From Gordonia sp. ABSL11-1 (GTDB lineage Bacteria > Actinomycetota > Actinomycetes > Mycobacteriales > Mycobacteriaceae): a stretch of DNA of 64,000 nucleotides. The DNA is taken from NCBI RefSeq assembly GCF_030315685.1, contig NZ_JASXSI010000025.1, positions 18,790-82,789 on the forward strand, in the 5' to 3' direction. The translations under genes and the position numbers were made by a program. Each line of letters begins with the position of its first letter. Within the stretch, counting starts at the first letter, position 1. The notes under the pieces are model-generated. The model was not told the origin of the DNA. It ran no database searches and saw nothing but the letters and a program-made list of their open reading frames with translations. Positions 8,619 through 18,254 of the stretch are shown one piece after another.

Positions 8619-9170
8619 TCAGCGCTTGGAGTACTGCGACGCCTTGCGTGCCTTCTTCAGGCCGTACTTCTTGCGCTCGACCGCACGCGGGTCACGGGTG
8701 AGGAATCCGGCCTTCTTGAGGGCGGGACGATCATCCGGGGTGACCTCGATGAGCGCGCGGGCGATGCCCAGGCGCAGCGCACCGGCCTGGCCCGAGGGGC
8801 CGCCGCCGACGAGCTTGGCGAAGATGTCGAACGACTCGGTGCGCTCGACGGTGACCAGCGGTGCCTTGATGAGCTGCTGGTGCACCTTGTTGGGGAAGTA
8901 GTCCTCGAGGCTGCGGCCGTTCAGCTCGAACTGACCGGAACCCGGGACCAGGCGGACCCGCACCACGGCTTCCTTACGGCGGCCGACGGTCTGGATCGGG
9001 CGGTCGATGACGACCGGCTCGCGGACCTCGCCGGCCTCGGCGACGATCTCGGTGTCGTAGTCGTCCGACGCCTGCTCGACGACCTCCGCGACCTCGGCGC
9101 CGCCGTCAGCGGCGACCTGGATCTCCTCGTCGATCTCGACGGCCGGCTCGTTGATGTTCTCGTTGCTCAC
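8619..9170 (-). CDS. rpsI: 30S ribosomal protein S9 (uS9)
   Basis: Ribosomal protein whose C-terminal tail reaches the decoding site. 183 residues: an acidic N-terminal extension of about 55 residues, common in actinobacteria, then the S9 core from IQTVGRRKEAVVRVRL and the conserved basic tail ending QYSKR. The start is GTG at 9170, overlapping the rplM stop by 4 bases (GTGA). Confidence 0.96.
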   Translation of the reverse strand: MSNENINEPAVEIDEEIQVAADGGAEVAEVVEQASDDYDTEIVAEAGEVREPVVIDRPIQTVGRRKEAVVRVRLVPGSGQFELNGRSLEDYFPNKVHQQLIKAPLVTVERTESFDIFAKLVGGGPSGQAGALRLGIARALIEVTPDDRPALKKAGFLTRDPRAVERKKYGLKKARKASQYSKR

Positions 9171-9610
9171 TGGGCCACCTGCTTGATCTCGAAGGGCACG
9201 GGGCGCTGTGCCTCGTGGGGATGGTTCGGGCCGGCGTAGACCTTCAGCTTGGCCGCCATCGCGCGTCCGAGCTTGGTGTGGGGCAGCATGCCCTTGATGG
9301 CCTTCTCGACCACCCGCTCGGGATGGCTCTCGAGGAGCTCGGCAGTCGTCTGGACCTTGAGTCCACCCGGATGCCCGGAGTGGCGGTAGTTCAGCTTGCG
9401 GTCGGCCTTGTTGCTGGTCAGCGCGACCTTCTCGGCGTTGATGATGACGACGAAGTCGCCGCCGTCGGCGTGCGGTGCATAGGTCGGCTTGTGCTTGCCG
9501 CGGAGCAGGTTCGCGCTCTGCACGGCGAGGCGGCCGAGCACCACGTCGGTGGCGTCGATGACATGCCACGAACGCGTGATGTCACCGGCCTTCGGGGTGT
9601 AGGTGGGCAC
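9167..9610 (-). CDS. rplM: 50S ribosomal protein L13 (uL13)
   Basis: 147 residues, normal actinobacterial length, with the L13 landmarks TRSWHVIDATDVVLGRLA, GDFVVIINAEKV and KGMLPHTKLGRAM. The start is GTG at 9610 with GAGGA a few bases upstream. It is the first gene of the rplM-rpsI-glmM-HAD-SDR run and is preceded by a clear promoter at 9746-9775, which leaves a 5' untranslated leader of about 130 nt. Confidence 0.96.
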   Translation of the reverse strand: MPTYTPKAGDITRSWHVIDATDVVLGRLAVQSANLLRGKHKPTYAPHADGGDFVVIINAEKVALTSNKADRKLNYRHSGHPGGLKVQTTAELLESHPERVVEKAIKGMLPHTKLGRAMAAKLKVYAGPNHPHEAQRPVPFEIKQVAQ

Positions 9611-9745
9611 AGTGGTCCTCAACTCTGTCGATGTGGATGCTGGTCGGGTGCGACGGCAGAGGTTGTTCCCGGCGACCAGTGGGGACCCGGGCCTCGACGA
9701 TCCCGTCCCGGTCGCCCGGTCGGGGATGCCATGCACCAGCGGTCC

Positions 9746-9775
9746 AGGTTACGCGATCGCGCTGGTCAGGGTCAA
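9746..9775 (-). promoter_or_regulatory. Sigma-A-type promoter of rplM operon
   Basis: Read on the minus strand, TTGACC (9775-9770) and TAACCT (9751-9746) are separated by 18 bases, close to the primary sigma factor consensus. The site is just outside the end of the upstream type VII gene, so rplM has its own start of transcription. Confidence 0.7.
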
Positions 9776-9783
9776 AACGCGGG

Positions 9784-11079
9784 TCATCGCGCGATCTGCA
9801 CCGTCGAGACCGCCCGCGCACATTCGGCGTCCACCGACTCCCCCGCGTTCCCCGACTGACAGCCGACCGAGACCTGCGTGCCGTCGGCGACCAGCACGTA
9901 CCAGCGGATGGCACTGCCGGAGGCCGGTGCCTCGCGGTAGCTGATCACGTCACGGCCCATGAATCGGGTGGACGGCGAGAACTCGGTGACGACGTCGTCG
10001 CCGCGCTGACGGATCCGGTTGCCCAGGCTCGTCGCGACCGACGCCAGCGTCGAATCCGATCGCACGTCGCTCTGGACCAGCAGGATGCGGCGTCCGGTGT
10101 CCGGGTCGGCGAACACCGTGCGTGAGGGGCCGTCGCGGCCGGGAGCCGCGCCGAGCTCGCTCTGTCGCCAGTCCGCGGGGACGGAAAGGCTCGTGCGCCC
10201 GACGGTGGCGGTACGGTCGGACGCCGCGTCTCCGCTGTCCCGCTGCAGGAATCCGACACCCGCGGCGACCAGGGCGATCACGACCGCGACCGCCCCGGCC
10301 ACCGGGATCCACCGCGTCGTACGGCCCTCGCCCTCGCCGTCGTCGACAGGGATCGCGGCCGCGGCGCCGTGGCCGGCCGGTGAGTCCGCCCGACCGGAGC
10401 GCCATCCGTACCGGCGGATGAGGCCGCCGTCGACCGGCACGACCCGCCCGGCGAGCGCGTGCAAGGAGACGATGTCGGCGGCGCGCGCGATCTCCTCCGG
10501 GACGGTTCCGTCGACGAACACGGCCTCGACCGAGTCGTCGACGACCTCCTCGGTGCGCGCGGCGATGTCGTCGGCGTCGGGTTCGAGCACGTCGGACGCC
10601 TCGATCTCCCAGCCCGCCGCGGTGCGCCGCAACCGGGTGACGTCCCAGGATGTCCGTCGCGGGCGTGCCGGATCGGCCATCACGGAGGGCAGGTGCGTCG
10701 TCTCGACGACGGCACAGCGCTGCATCGCACCGTCGGAATGGCTACGGGCGATGAGGACTGCTCGTGGCAGGAGCGACACCGGCACGCCGAGATCGGCGAC
10801 CGATCTCGACAACGCCGACACCCGCAGCCTGCCCCAGGTGCTCGGATGTCCCAGCACGATCGGCACCGGACCGTCCGGTCCGTGATCCGGCAGACCGAGT
10901 CCGGCCCACTGCGCCTGCCATGCCTGGTGGGCGTACTGCCGCAGGCCTGCCACGACGACGGTGGCGGCATCGACCGCCTCGAGCAGCGCCCTCACGTCCG
11001 CTGATCGGCCCCCGACACGGACCTGTCCGTAGGCGAGGTCGACGACGGTCGGCCGGGACGGCGACGGCACGCTGGTCAC
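9784..11079 (-). CDS. Type VII secretion-associated protein, Rv3446c family
   Basis: 431 residues: an N-terminal soluble region (about 1-250), one membrane segment around 255-277 (PVAGAVAVVIALVAAGVGF), and a C-terminal extracytoplasmic domain of about 150 residues with a Cys-containing end (VGCQSGNAG...). This arrangement and its place directly after eccC4 match the ESX-4-associated Rv3446c protein of M. tuberculosis. The start is GTG at 11079, overlapping the eccC4 stop by 4 bases. Its exact role in the secretion machine is not established. Confidence 0.8.
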   Translation of the reverse strand: MTSVPSPSRPTVVDLAYGQVRVGGRSADVRALLEAVDAATVVVAGLRQYAHQAWQAQWAGLGLPDHGPDGPVPIVLGHPSTWGRLRVSALSRSVADLGVPVSLLPRAVLIARSHSDGAMQRCAVVETTHLPSVMADPARPRRTSWDVTRLRRTAAGWEIEASDVLEPDADDIAARTEEVVDDSVEAVFVDGTVPEEIARAADIVSLHALAGRVVPVDGGLIRRYGWRSGRADSPAGHGAAAAIPVDDGEGEGRTTRWIPVAGAVAVVIALVAAGVGFLQRDSGDAASDRTATVGRTSLSVPADWRQSELGAAPGRDGPSRTVFADPDTGRRILLVQSDVRSDSTLASVATSLGNRIRQRGDDVVTEFSPSTRFMGRDVISYREAPASGSAIRWYVLVADGTQVSVGCQSGNAGESVDAECARAVSTVQIAR

Positions 11080-14000
11080 TCCTCCGGTTCGACGAAGCCG
11101 ACCTGGATCATCTCCTGCGGCCGGGAACGCGAGATGAGCTCGCCGCGACCCGGGATCAGCTGCTGCATGCGCACCCGCCCGGTGATGTAGCCCTCGTCGC
11201 GGTCGCCGCTCATCAGCAACATGTCACTGGAGAGATCCTTGAGACGGCCGATCAGCGGGTCGAACATCGCCCGCCCGACGCCGCCCGACCGCCGCGCCAG
11301 GATGATGTGGAACCCGATGTCACGGGCGTGCGCGGCGAGGTCCACGAGCGGCATGAGCGGATTGCCGGACGCGGTGGCCACCATGTCGTAGTCGTCGATG
11401 ACCAGGTAGACGTCGGCACCCGTGTAGTAGGTGCGATCCCGGAGTTGCTGTGGCGTGACGTCCTCCGGAGGGAGTCGGGCGGTGAGGATGTCGGCCAGCT
11501 GGGCCATCATCGGCGCCGCCTTGTTCGCCGAACTGGCGTATCCGCCGAGGTGATCGCCGTCGATGATGCCGAGCATCGTGCGCCGGTAGTCGACGAAGAC
11601 GATCTTCACCTGTTCCGACGTCGAGTTGTGCACCAATCCACGCACGATGTTGCGCAGCAATGTGGTCTTGCCGTGCTCGACGTCGGAGAACACCAGGAAG
11701 TGCGGCTGGGTGGTGAAGTCGAGCACCACCGGCGCGAGTTCGAGCTCGCCCACACCGATGGCCACCTGGTTGGCAGCCAGGGTGATCCCGGCCTCGGCGA
11801 CGAGATCGTCGACCGCGCGCTGGGAGATCTCCGCGCCGAGCTTGCGCACCGCCATCGCCTCCCGGCCGCGATAGGCGGCGGACAGCTGGTCGACCGCATG
11901 TGCCATCCCGGCCGGCAGAGACTCGGGCGAGCTGACCCCGTCGAGACGCGGCAGCGCGATCAGCATGTGCAACTCGTCCGGGGTGAGACCCCGTCCCGGA
12001 CGGTTGTGGGGCACCAGAGCCGCCGCGCGGCGGCCCATCTCGGAATCCATCGCATCGCCGAGTTTCAGTTCGATCCGGCTGCCCATCAGATCCTTCACCG
12101 CGGGGCGGACCTCGGCCCAGCGCGTCGCGGAGACGATCACGTGCACGCCATACGACAGGCCCTGGCCGACGATCGCCGAGATCTGGTCCTCGAGGAAGTC
12201 GAGTTCGTTGCGGAGCAGACCGATCCCGTCGAGCACGAGGAACACATCACCGTGGCGGTCCTCGGTGAGCGGGTCGGCCGGATCCGGTGTGCCGCCGGCG
12301 AACCATGCGGCCCGCCGGGCGCGGTAGTCGCGCATCGACTCGATACCCAACCGGGAGAACAACAATTCGCGCGAACGGACGATCGCGGAGACCTCGGCAA
12401 CGGTACGGCGCACCGCGTCCATGTCGCCGCGCGACGCCACGGACCCGACGTGCGGGAGTCCGGCGACGCCTGCGAGACTTCCGCCACCGAAGTCCAGGCA
12501 GTAGAACTGCACCTGCTCCGGGGTGTGCGTGGCCGCGGCCGACATGATGATGGTGCGCAGGGTCGTCGACTTGCCCGACTGTGGGCCCCCGACGACGGCG
12601 ACATTGCCCGCCGCGCCGGCGAGATCGACGATGTAGACGTCGCGACGCTGATCGAAGGGACGGTCCACGTAGCCGACCGCGAGTCGCAGATCGCCGACGC
12701 CACCCGGCACCGACCAGTCGCGACGTCCCACGAACTCGTCGACGGTGGGCGACTCGTCGAGCGGATCGAGCCAGACCTCGTGCGCGGGCGGACCGTGGCC
12801 CGCCATCCGGCCGACGAGGGTGTCGAGCAGGCTGGGCACCGAGGCGGCGGCCGGGTCGTCGTAGGAGGTGACCGGGCCGGCGACGGGCGGCTCCTCGTCG
12901 AGCAGCGCCTGTGCCTGATCGAGCACGGACGAACTGGTGCTGCCGTCTTCCAGCGGGACCGGCAGCGCGGTGAAGATCTTCATCCGCCCGCGCCGGCCCG
13001 CGTATGCCGGGCCGTCGTCGATCACGCCGTCGATCGGCACCGGCGAGTGGTATGGGCCGGACACATAGGATGTGTTGAATCGGACCGGCTCTGCCGAATC
13101 GCACTTCAGGTAGGCCGATCCCGGCACACTCGGCAGATGGTACGCGTCTGGCACCCCCAGCACAGAGCGGGACTCGTTGGCGGAGAACGTCTTCAGACCG
13201 ATGCGATAGGACAGGTGACTGTCCAGGCCGCGCAACTTGCCCTCCTCGAGGCGCTGCGAGGCCAGCAGCAGATGGATGTGCAGCGACCGCCCGAGCCGGC
13301 CGATGGCCACGAACAGCTCCGCGAAATCCGGTTTCTGCGAGAGGAGTTCGGAGAACTCGTCGACGACGATGAACAACGCGGGCAACGGTTCGAGGCGCAC
13401 ACCCGAGGCCCGGGCGCGTTCGTAGTCGGTGACGTTCGCGAAATTACCTGCCGACCGGAGGAGCTCCTGGCGCCGGTTCATCTCGCCCGACAGCGCGTCC
13501 TTCATGCGGTCGACCATCGACAGCTCTTGCTCGAGGTTGGTGATGATGGCCGCGACGTGTGGGGCCGACTCGAGTCCGAGGAACGTTGCGCCACCCTTGA
13601 AGTCGACGAGGACCAGGTTGAGCTCGGTCGGCGAATGTGTGGCCAGCATGGCGAGCACGAGCGTCCGGAGGAACTCCGATTTGCCCGAACCCGTCGCACC
13701 GATGCAGAGGCCGTGCGGCCCCATGCCGCCGTGCGCACTCTCCTTGATGTCGAGGTCGACCGGCGTCCCGCTCGGCGTGTACCCGATGGGCACCCGCAAC
13801 CGTTCACGACCGGTGCGGCCCCGCCAGTGCACGAGCGGATCGAACCGTGCTGCGTCGGTGATGCCCAGCAGCGACGGGAGTCCCGGGTCGCTCGACGCGG
13901 CCTCCGACTCGAGGTTGGCCAGCGCGGCCGCCGTCGCGAGACGGTACCGGGCCATCCGCCGGGCCAACGTCTCCGCCTCGGGGATGGTCAGCGAATCCAT

Positions 14001-15161
14001 GTCGCCGAACTCCTCGACGTCGAACGCGGTGCGCGCGGACAACCGCCGGTTGCGGACCACGAGCGCGAGACCGCGTCGGGCCGCCAACCCGTCCGGCGGC
14101 GCGGTGAGGTCGAGCACGGTCACGCCCTCCATGCCCGCATCGTTGATCAGCCGTTCGTCGCCGGCCACGTGGCCGTCGTCGATGACCACCACCAGGTGGG
14201 CACGGCCCGGGCTCGGCGGCGCGGACCGGCTGAACCGGCCGCGCTCGAGCAGATCCGCGGCCATCGAGTTCTCGAAGTCGGCGAGTGTCGGATAGATCAT
14301 GCGCATCGCCCCGAGACCGTCGCGCAGAGTCGGATGACCTACGTGCGGAAGCCATTTCGCCCAGTCCCAGGCCTCCCCCGCAGGGTCGCCGGTGATGATG
14401 GCGATCTGCAGGTGATCCGGACCGTGGAATGCGCACAGCTGGACCAGCATGGCGCGCACCAGATCCCGGGTCTCCTGGCGAGCCCCTTCGATGTTGACCG
14501 CCGGGAACCCGCGTAGGGAGATCGACGTCGGCAGTCGATGGACCATCGAATGGGTGCGCACGAATCGTCGCAACGCCACCATGGACACGGGTTCGATGTC
14601 CTCGAGCGGTCCCGTCTCGGGCGGCATCAGCCGGGTCGCCAGGCGCTGGGAGCCGACCCCGATCCGTACGTGGGCGAAGTCGCTGTCGGTGGGCCGGCGC
14701 TCCCACATCCGGCGGCTGCCGACGATGTCGAGCAGCGCGGCCGGGTCCGGATGACTCCACGACCGCGCCGCCCGCTGCGCCTCCACGGTCTCGAGCACCT
14801 GCTCGCGGGTCTGGCCGAGATAGCGGAAGTAGTCCTTGCGCTCCTCGTTGAGCTCGGCAGCCCGTTTCCCACCCCCGCGGCCACCCCCCGCGGCGAACAT
14901 GCCGAACATCGACATCAGCATCATCAGGGGGAACATCATGAACAGCGGGTTCGACAGGATGTTGCGGCCGCCGGTCGCGAACATCATCGCGATCATCCCG
15001 ACGACGGCGACCACCATCACGACGGGCAGCATCTTGACCAGCATGTTGCCGGGGACGACGCGGGGCACGTCGGGCGGCGGCTGCAGATTCAGCTCGCCCC
15101 CGGGGGTCCGCGGCGGGGTGATCCGCGGACGACGGACGAACCCTTCCGTTGTTGTCACCAC
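11076..15161 (-). CDS. eccC4: ESX-4 FtsK/SpoIIIE-type secretion ATPase EccC
   Basis: Motor ATPase of the type VII secretion membrane complex. About 1,361 residues: two N-terminal membrane segments (about 35-95), then three FtsK-like ATPase domains. Walker A motifs are GATGSGKS near 488, GGPQSGKST near 858 and SDVEHGKTT near 1163; the last lacks the first Gly of the loop, and the Walker B LFIVVDEF is clear in domain 1. Single-chain EccC (not split into Ca/Cb) is typical of ESX-4. GTG at 15161 or the adjacent GTG at 15158 gives the N-terminus V(V)TTTEGFVRRP, which fits the family; there is no strong Shine-Dalgarno. Divergent from eccD4. Confidence 0.93.
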   Translation of the reverse strand: MVTTTEGFVRRPRITPPRTPGGELNLQPPPDVPRVVPGNMLVKMLPVVMVVAVVGMIAMMFATGGRNILSNPLFMMFPLMMLMSMFGMFAAGGGRGGGKRAAELNEERKDYFRYLGQTREQVLETVEAQRAARSWSHPDPAALLDIVGSRRMWERRPTDSDFAHVRIGVGSQRLATRLMPPETGPLEDIEPVSMVALRRFVRTHSMVHRLPTSISLRGFPAVNIEGARQETRDLVRAMLVQLCAFHGPDHLQIAIITGDPAGEAWDWAKWLPHVGHPTLRDGLGAMRMIYPTLADFENSMAADLLERGRFSRSAPPSPGRAHLVVVIDDGHVAGDERLINDAGMEGVTVLDLTAPPDGLAARRGLALVVRNRRLSARTAFDVEEFGDMDSLTIPEAETLARRMARYRLATAAALANLESEAASSDPGLPSLLGITDAARFDPLVHWRGRTGRERLRVPIGYTPSGTPVDLDIKESAHGGMGPHGLCIGATGSGKSEFLRTLVLAMLATHSPTELNLVLVDFKGGATFLGLESAPHVAAIITNLEQELSMVDRMKDALSGEMNRRQELLRSAGNFANVTDYERARASGVRLEPLPALFIVVDEFSELLSQKPDFAELFVAIGRLGRSLHIHLLLASQRLEEGKLRGLDSHLSYRIGLKTFSANESRSVLGVPDAYHLPSVPGSAYLKCDSAEPVRFNTSYVSGPYHSPVPIDGVIDDGPAYAGRRGRMKIFTALPVPLEDGSTSSSVLDQAQALLDEEPPVAGPVTSYDDPAAASVPSLLDTLVGRMAGHGPPAHEVWLDPLDESPTVDEFVGRRDWSVPGGVGDLRLAVGYVDRPFDQRRDVYIVDLAGAAGNVAVVGGPQSGKSTTLRTIIMSAAATHTPEQVQFYCLDFGGGSLAGVAGLPHVGSVASRGDMDAVRRTVAEVSAIVRSRELLFSRLGIESMRDYRARRAAWFAGGTPDPADPLTEDRHGDVFLVLDGIGLLRNELDFLEDQISAIVGQGLSYGVHVIVSATRWAEVRPAVKDLMGSRIELKLGDAMDSEMGRRAAALVPHNRPGRGLTPDELHMLIALPRLDGVSSPESLPAGMAHAVDQLSAAYRGREAMAVRKLGAEISQRAVDDLVAEAGITLAANQVAIGVGELELAPVVLDFTTQPHFLVFSDVEHGKTTLLRNIVRGLVHNSTSEQVKIVFVDYRRTMLGIIDGDHLGGYASSANKAAPMMAQLADILTARLPPEDVTPQQLRDRTYYTGADVYLVIDDYDMVATASGNPLMPLVDLAAHARDIGFHIILARRSGGVGRAMFDPLIGRLKDLSSDMLLMSGDRDEGYITGRVRMQQLIPGRGELISRSRPQEMIQVGFVEPEE

Positions 15162-15293
15162 TCTGTTGTCACCACCAGATGTTCCCCCCGGAGAAGCTCC
15201 CGCGCCCCCGACGTGGTCCGACGAGGCGGCGCTGGTACACAATTGACGCGGTTCGCTATGTTAACCGCGAACAGGGCGGGGAGGATCCACCAG
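15162..15293. promoter_or_regulatory. Divergent control region between eccC4 and eccD4
   Basis: 132 bp that must hold both promoters. An inverted repeat with 7-bp arms, CGCGGTT (15247-15253) and AACCGCG (15263-15269), spaced by 9 bases, is a candidate operator. GGGGAGG ahead of the eccD4 ATG is a good ribosome binding site. A duplicated GTGGTGACAACA motif overlaps the eccC4 start. Confidence 0.45.
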
Positions 15294-16820
15294 ATGTCGA
15301 CTCTGGATGCGCACACGGTGACGGGTCGGTCACCGGCCGGGGGGCCACGCGAGGACACCGGCATCGAGCCGGAGCTCGTGCGCGTCTCCGTGCTGGGCGG
15401 GAACACGCAGCTCGACGTGGGTCTACCTGCCGGGTTGCCGATCGCCGCCCTCATCCCGGACCTGGTCGCGCAGATCAGCTCCCGTACACCGGCGCGACGC
15501 GACACCGACGACCCCGACGATGGTGAAGGTCGTCCGTACGACCGACAGAACCGGTGGACGCTCAGCCTCGTCGGGCAGGAGGCGATCGCCCCGAACCGCT
15601 CGCTGTCGGAGGCCGGAATCCGCGACGGGGATCTCCTCGTCCTGCGTTCGACGCGCACCGGTGAGTCCCCCGCGCTCTTCGACGACGTCGTCGACGCTGT
15701 CGCTCGTCTGAATGAATCCCGGTTCGCCAGCTGGTCCCCGGTATCGGCCCGGTATGCCGGATTCGCCGTCGCCCTCATCGCATCGGTGGCGGCGGCGGTC
15801 GCCCTCGGCGCCTTCCGATGGACCAGTGACGCCCTGTGGGTCGGTGGCCTCAGCGCCCTCGGCGCGGTCGCGCTGCTCACCGCCGGGACCATCGTCGCGC
15901 GTCACTACCGCGACGCCACCAGCGCGGCGGTCCTCGCCGCCGCGGCGATGCCATTGGCCGCCGTCACCGGCATGTTGCTCACCCCGGGCCGTTTCGGGTC
16001 CGCGCACCTCACCCTCGGCTGCGCGCTGACCCTCGTCGCAGCTGTCGTGTCCTACCGGCTCACCGCGGTCGGGTCCGCCCTGCACAGTGCCGTGACGACT
16101 GCCGCCTTCCTCGTCGGATGCGCATCGGCGGCCGAACTCCTGCTCGGCGCAAGCGTTCCCGACGTCGCTGCGGTCCTCGCGGCCGTCGGGCTCCTCGTCG
16201 TCGCCCTCGCGCCGCGGGCCACCATCATGCTGGCGAAGCTGCCCCTTCCCCCGGTCCCCACCGCGGGTGCCGCAATCGACACCGAGGACATCGAACCGAA
16301 GCCCACCATCGAGGGGATCGGCGCCATCGGTGCGATGGCACTGCCGAAGGCCGACGCCCTGGAGCGGCGGTCGTTCGTCGCGAACGCGTATCTCACCGGC
16401 ATCATCGCCGGCACCGCCACGGTCACCGCCGTCGCCGCGGTGCTCGCCGCGGCCCCTCTCGCCGGGTTCGCACCGAAGGCGGCGGCGTTCGCCGCCATCG
16501 TCGCCGTCGTGCTGTGTCTGCGCGGCCGATCCCACAGCGATCTCGCCCAGGCCGCGTTCCTGGTCGCCGCCGGATCGTCGGCGATGATCGCGCTGGCGAC
16601 CGGACTCGCCTTCGGCGCAGGCGAGTGGCCGATCATCGGGTTCGTGGTCGCGATCGTGATCGTGGCGGCTGCGCTGGTGCTCGGCGTCGTCGCACCGCGG
16701 CAGGAGTTCTCGCCGGTGATGCGTCGGGCCGCCGAGATCCTCGAATACCTTCTCGTCGCCGTCATCGTGCCGCTGCTGCTCTGGATTCTCGACCTGTACC
16801 GGATCGTCCGGGAGATCTGA
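15294..16820 (+). CDS. eccD4: ESX-4 membrane channel protein EccD
   Basis: Type VII secretion membrane component. 508 residues: an N-terminal cytosolic ubiquitin-like domain (about 30-120, from VRVSVLGGNTQLDVGLP to DGDLLVLR), then eleven or so hydrophobic helices filling the rest of the chain, the normal EccD pattern. The ATG at 15294 is preceded by GGGGAGG. mycP4 starts one base after its stop. Divergently transcribed from eccC4, the same pairing as in the M. tuberculosis ESX-4 locus. Confidence 0.92.
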   Translation: MSTLDAHTVTGRSPAGGPREDTGIEPELVRVSVLGGNTQLDVGLPAGLPIAALIPDLVAQISSRTPARRDTDDPDDGEGRPYDRQNRWTLSLVGQEAIAPNRSLSEAGIRDGDLLVLRSTRTGESPALFDDVVDAVARLNESRFASWSPVSARYAGFAVALIASVAAAVALGAFRWTSDALWVGGLSALGAVALLTAGTIVARHYRDATSAAVLAAAAMPLAAVTGMLLTPGRFGSAHLTLGCALTLVAAVVSYRLTAVGSALHSAVTTAAFLVGCASAAELLLGASVPDVAAVLAAVGLLVVALAPRATIMLAKLPLPPVPTAGAAIDTEDIEPKPTIEGIGAIGAMALPKADALERRSFVANAYLTGIIAGTATVTAVAAVLAAAPLAGFAPKAAAFAAIVAVVLCLRGRSHSDLAQAAFLVAAGSSAMIALATGLAFGAGEWPIIGFVVAIVIVAAALVLGVVAPRQEFSPVMRRAAEILEYLLVAVIVPLLLWILDLYRIVREI

Positions 16821-16821
16821 C

Positions 16822-18222
16822 GTGCGCACACGCGCGATCGGCACCGCCGGTGCCCTGCTGTCCACGATGACACTCGTCGTGGGCGTCGGCGGTGGGCCCG
16901 CGGCCGCGATGACACCGCCGACGATCGATCCCGGCGCGCTGGTGCGTTCGGCACCGGTCGGGCCCGCCGAACCCACCGAGCAGCGGACGCTGTGCGCGAA
17001 GCCGTTGGCAACCGGTCGCCACGACAACTCGAAACCGACTGCGGCGCAATCGATGATGAATCTCCCGCAGGCATGGCGGTTCAGTCGGGGAAAGGGTCAG
17101 CGGGTCGCCGTCATCGATACCGGCGTCACCCCACACCCGCGCCTGGGGCGCGTGCAGGCCGGTGGCGACTACGTGTCGTCGGGCAACGGGCTGGTCGACT
17201 GCGATGCACACGGGACCCTTGTCGCGGGCATCATCGCCGCATCCCCCAGCCGAGGGGACGCGTTCGCCGGCGTCGCACCCGACGCGGCGCTCATCTCCAT
17301 CCGGCAGTCCAGCGGCGCGTACTCGGCGAAGAACCAGCGATCGGCCGACGACGCCGATCCCACCGTCGGTTCCGGCTACGGCTCGGTGCGCACCCTCGCC
17401 AACGCCGTCGTGCGCGCCACCGATCTGGGCGCCACCGTCATCAACATCTCGGAGGTGGCCTGCGCACCGGCGGGTACCCGACTCAACGACCGCTCACTCG
17501 GGGCCGCGGTCAAATACGCCTACGACCGCGACGTGGTGGTCGTCGTCGCCGCCGGGAACCTGTCGCAGAACTCCGGTTGCCGCCAACAGAATCCGGCCCC
17601 GTCGCCGGGCGACGCCGGCGGTTGGGGATCGGTCGGGACGGTCGCCAGCCCCGCATGGTTCTCACCGTATGTGCTCGCCGTCGGATCGGTCGACGCCGGA
17701 ACCGGCGCGCCGAGCGGGTTCAGTCTGCACGGACCATGGGTGGGGGTGGCCGCGCCGGGCACCGACATCGTCAGCCTCGACAGCACCCGCGGGTCGTCGG
17801 CGCTGGTCGATGCCCAGCAGGGTCAGGACGGGCCGGTACCGATCGTCGGTACCAGTTTCGCCACCCCGTACGTGGCCGGGACCGTGGCGCTGATCCGGGC
17901 GCGATTCCCGGACCTGCGCCCCCGCGCGGTGATGGAACGGATCACCCGGACCGCACATGCGCCGGGCACCGGGCGTGACACCCAGATCGGTTACGGGGTC
18001 ATCGATCCGATCGCCGCCCTCACCAGCGAGATCCCGGCCGAGCTGCCCGATCCGACCGACGGCGAGGCCATCGCGGCGCCCGCCGTCCAGACCCCACCCG
18101 ACCACACCGCGCGCACCATCGCCCTCGTCGGTACCGGGGTGTGCGCAGCAATGATCGCCGCGGTCCTCGGCATCGCACTGCCCCATCGGCGCGTGCGACG
18201 GCTCGATCCCGACGACTACTGA
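16822..18222 (+). CDS. mycP4: ESX-4 mycosin, membrane-anchored subtilisin-like serine protease
   Basis: 466 residues: a signal peptide (about 1-30, ending GGGPAAA), an S8 protease domain, and a C-terminal membrane anchor (IALVGTGVCAAMIAAVLGIA) with a short cytosolic tail. The catalytic triad is visible: Asp in VAVIDTGV (about 99), His in DAHGTLVAG (about 130), Ser in GTSFATP (about 345). Mycosins are essential parts of the type VII membrane complex. The GTG start lies one base after the eccD4 stop. The M. tuberculosis locus continues with eccB4 here; this one meets a convergent ispH. Confidence 0.93.
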   Translation: MRTRAIGTAGALLSTMTLVVGVGGGPAAAMTPPTIDPGALVRSAPVGPAEPTEQRTLCAKPLATGRHDNSKPTAAQSMMNLPQAWRFSRGKGQRVAVIDTGVTPHPRLGRVQAGGDYVSSGNGLVDCDAHGTLVAGIIAASPSRGDAFAGVAPDAALISIRQSSGAYSAKNQRSADDADPTVGSGYGSVRTLANAVVRATDLGATVINISEVACAPAGTRLNDRSLGAAVKYAYDRDVVVVVAAGNLSQNSGCRQQNPAPSPGDAGGWGSVGTVASPAWFSPYVLAVGSVDAGTGAPSGFSLHGPWVGVAAPGTDIVSLDSTRGSSALVDAQQGQDGPVPIVGTSFATPYVAGTVALIRARFPDLRPRAVMERITRTAHAPGTGRDTQIGYGVIDPIAALTSEIPAELPDPTDGEAIAAPAVQTPPDHTARTIALVGTGVCAAMIAAVLGIALPHRRVRRLDPDDY

Positions 18223-18254
18223 CCTGAGCCGGGCCGGTGCTGCCGGACCGAGGA

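Noticed and set aside
10764..14516. 1,250-codon plus-strand frame
   Set aside because: It is antisense to eccC4, whose ATPase motifs are unmistakable; long antisense frames are expected at this GC content.
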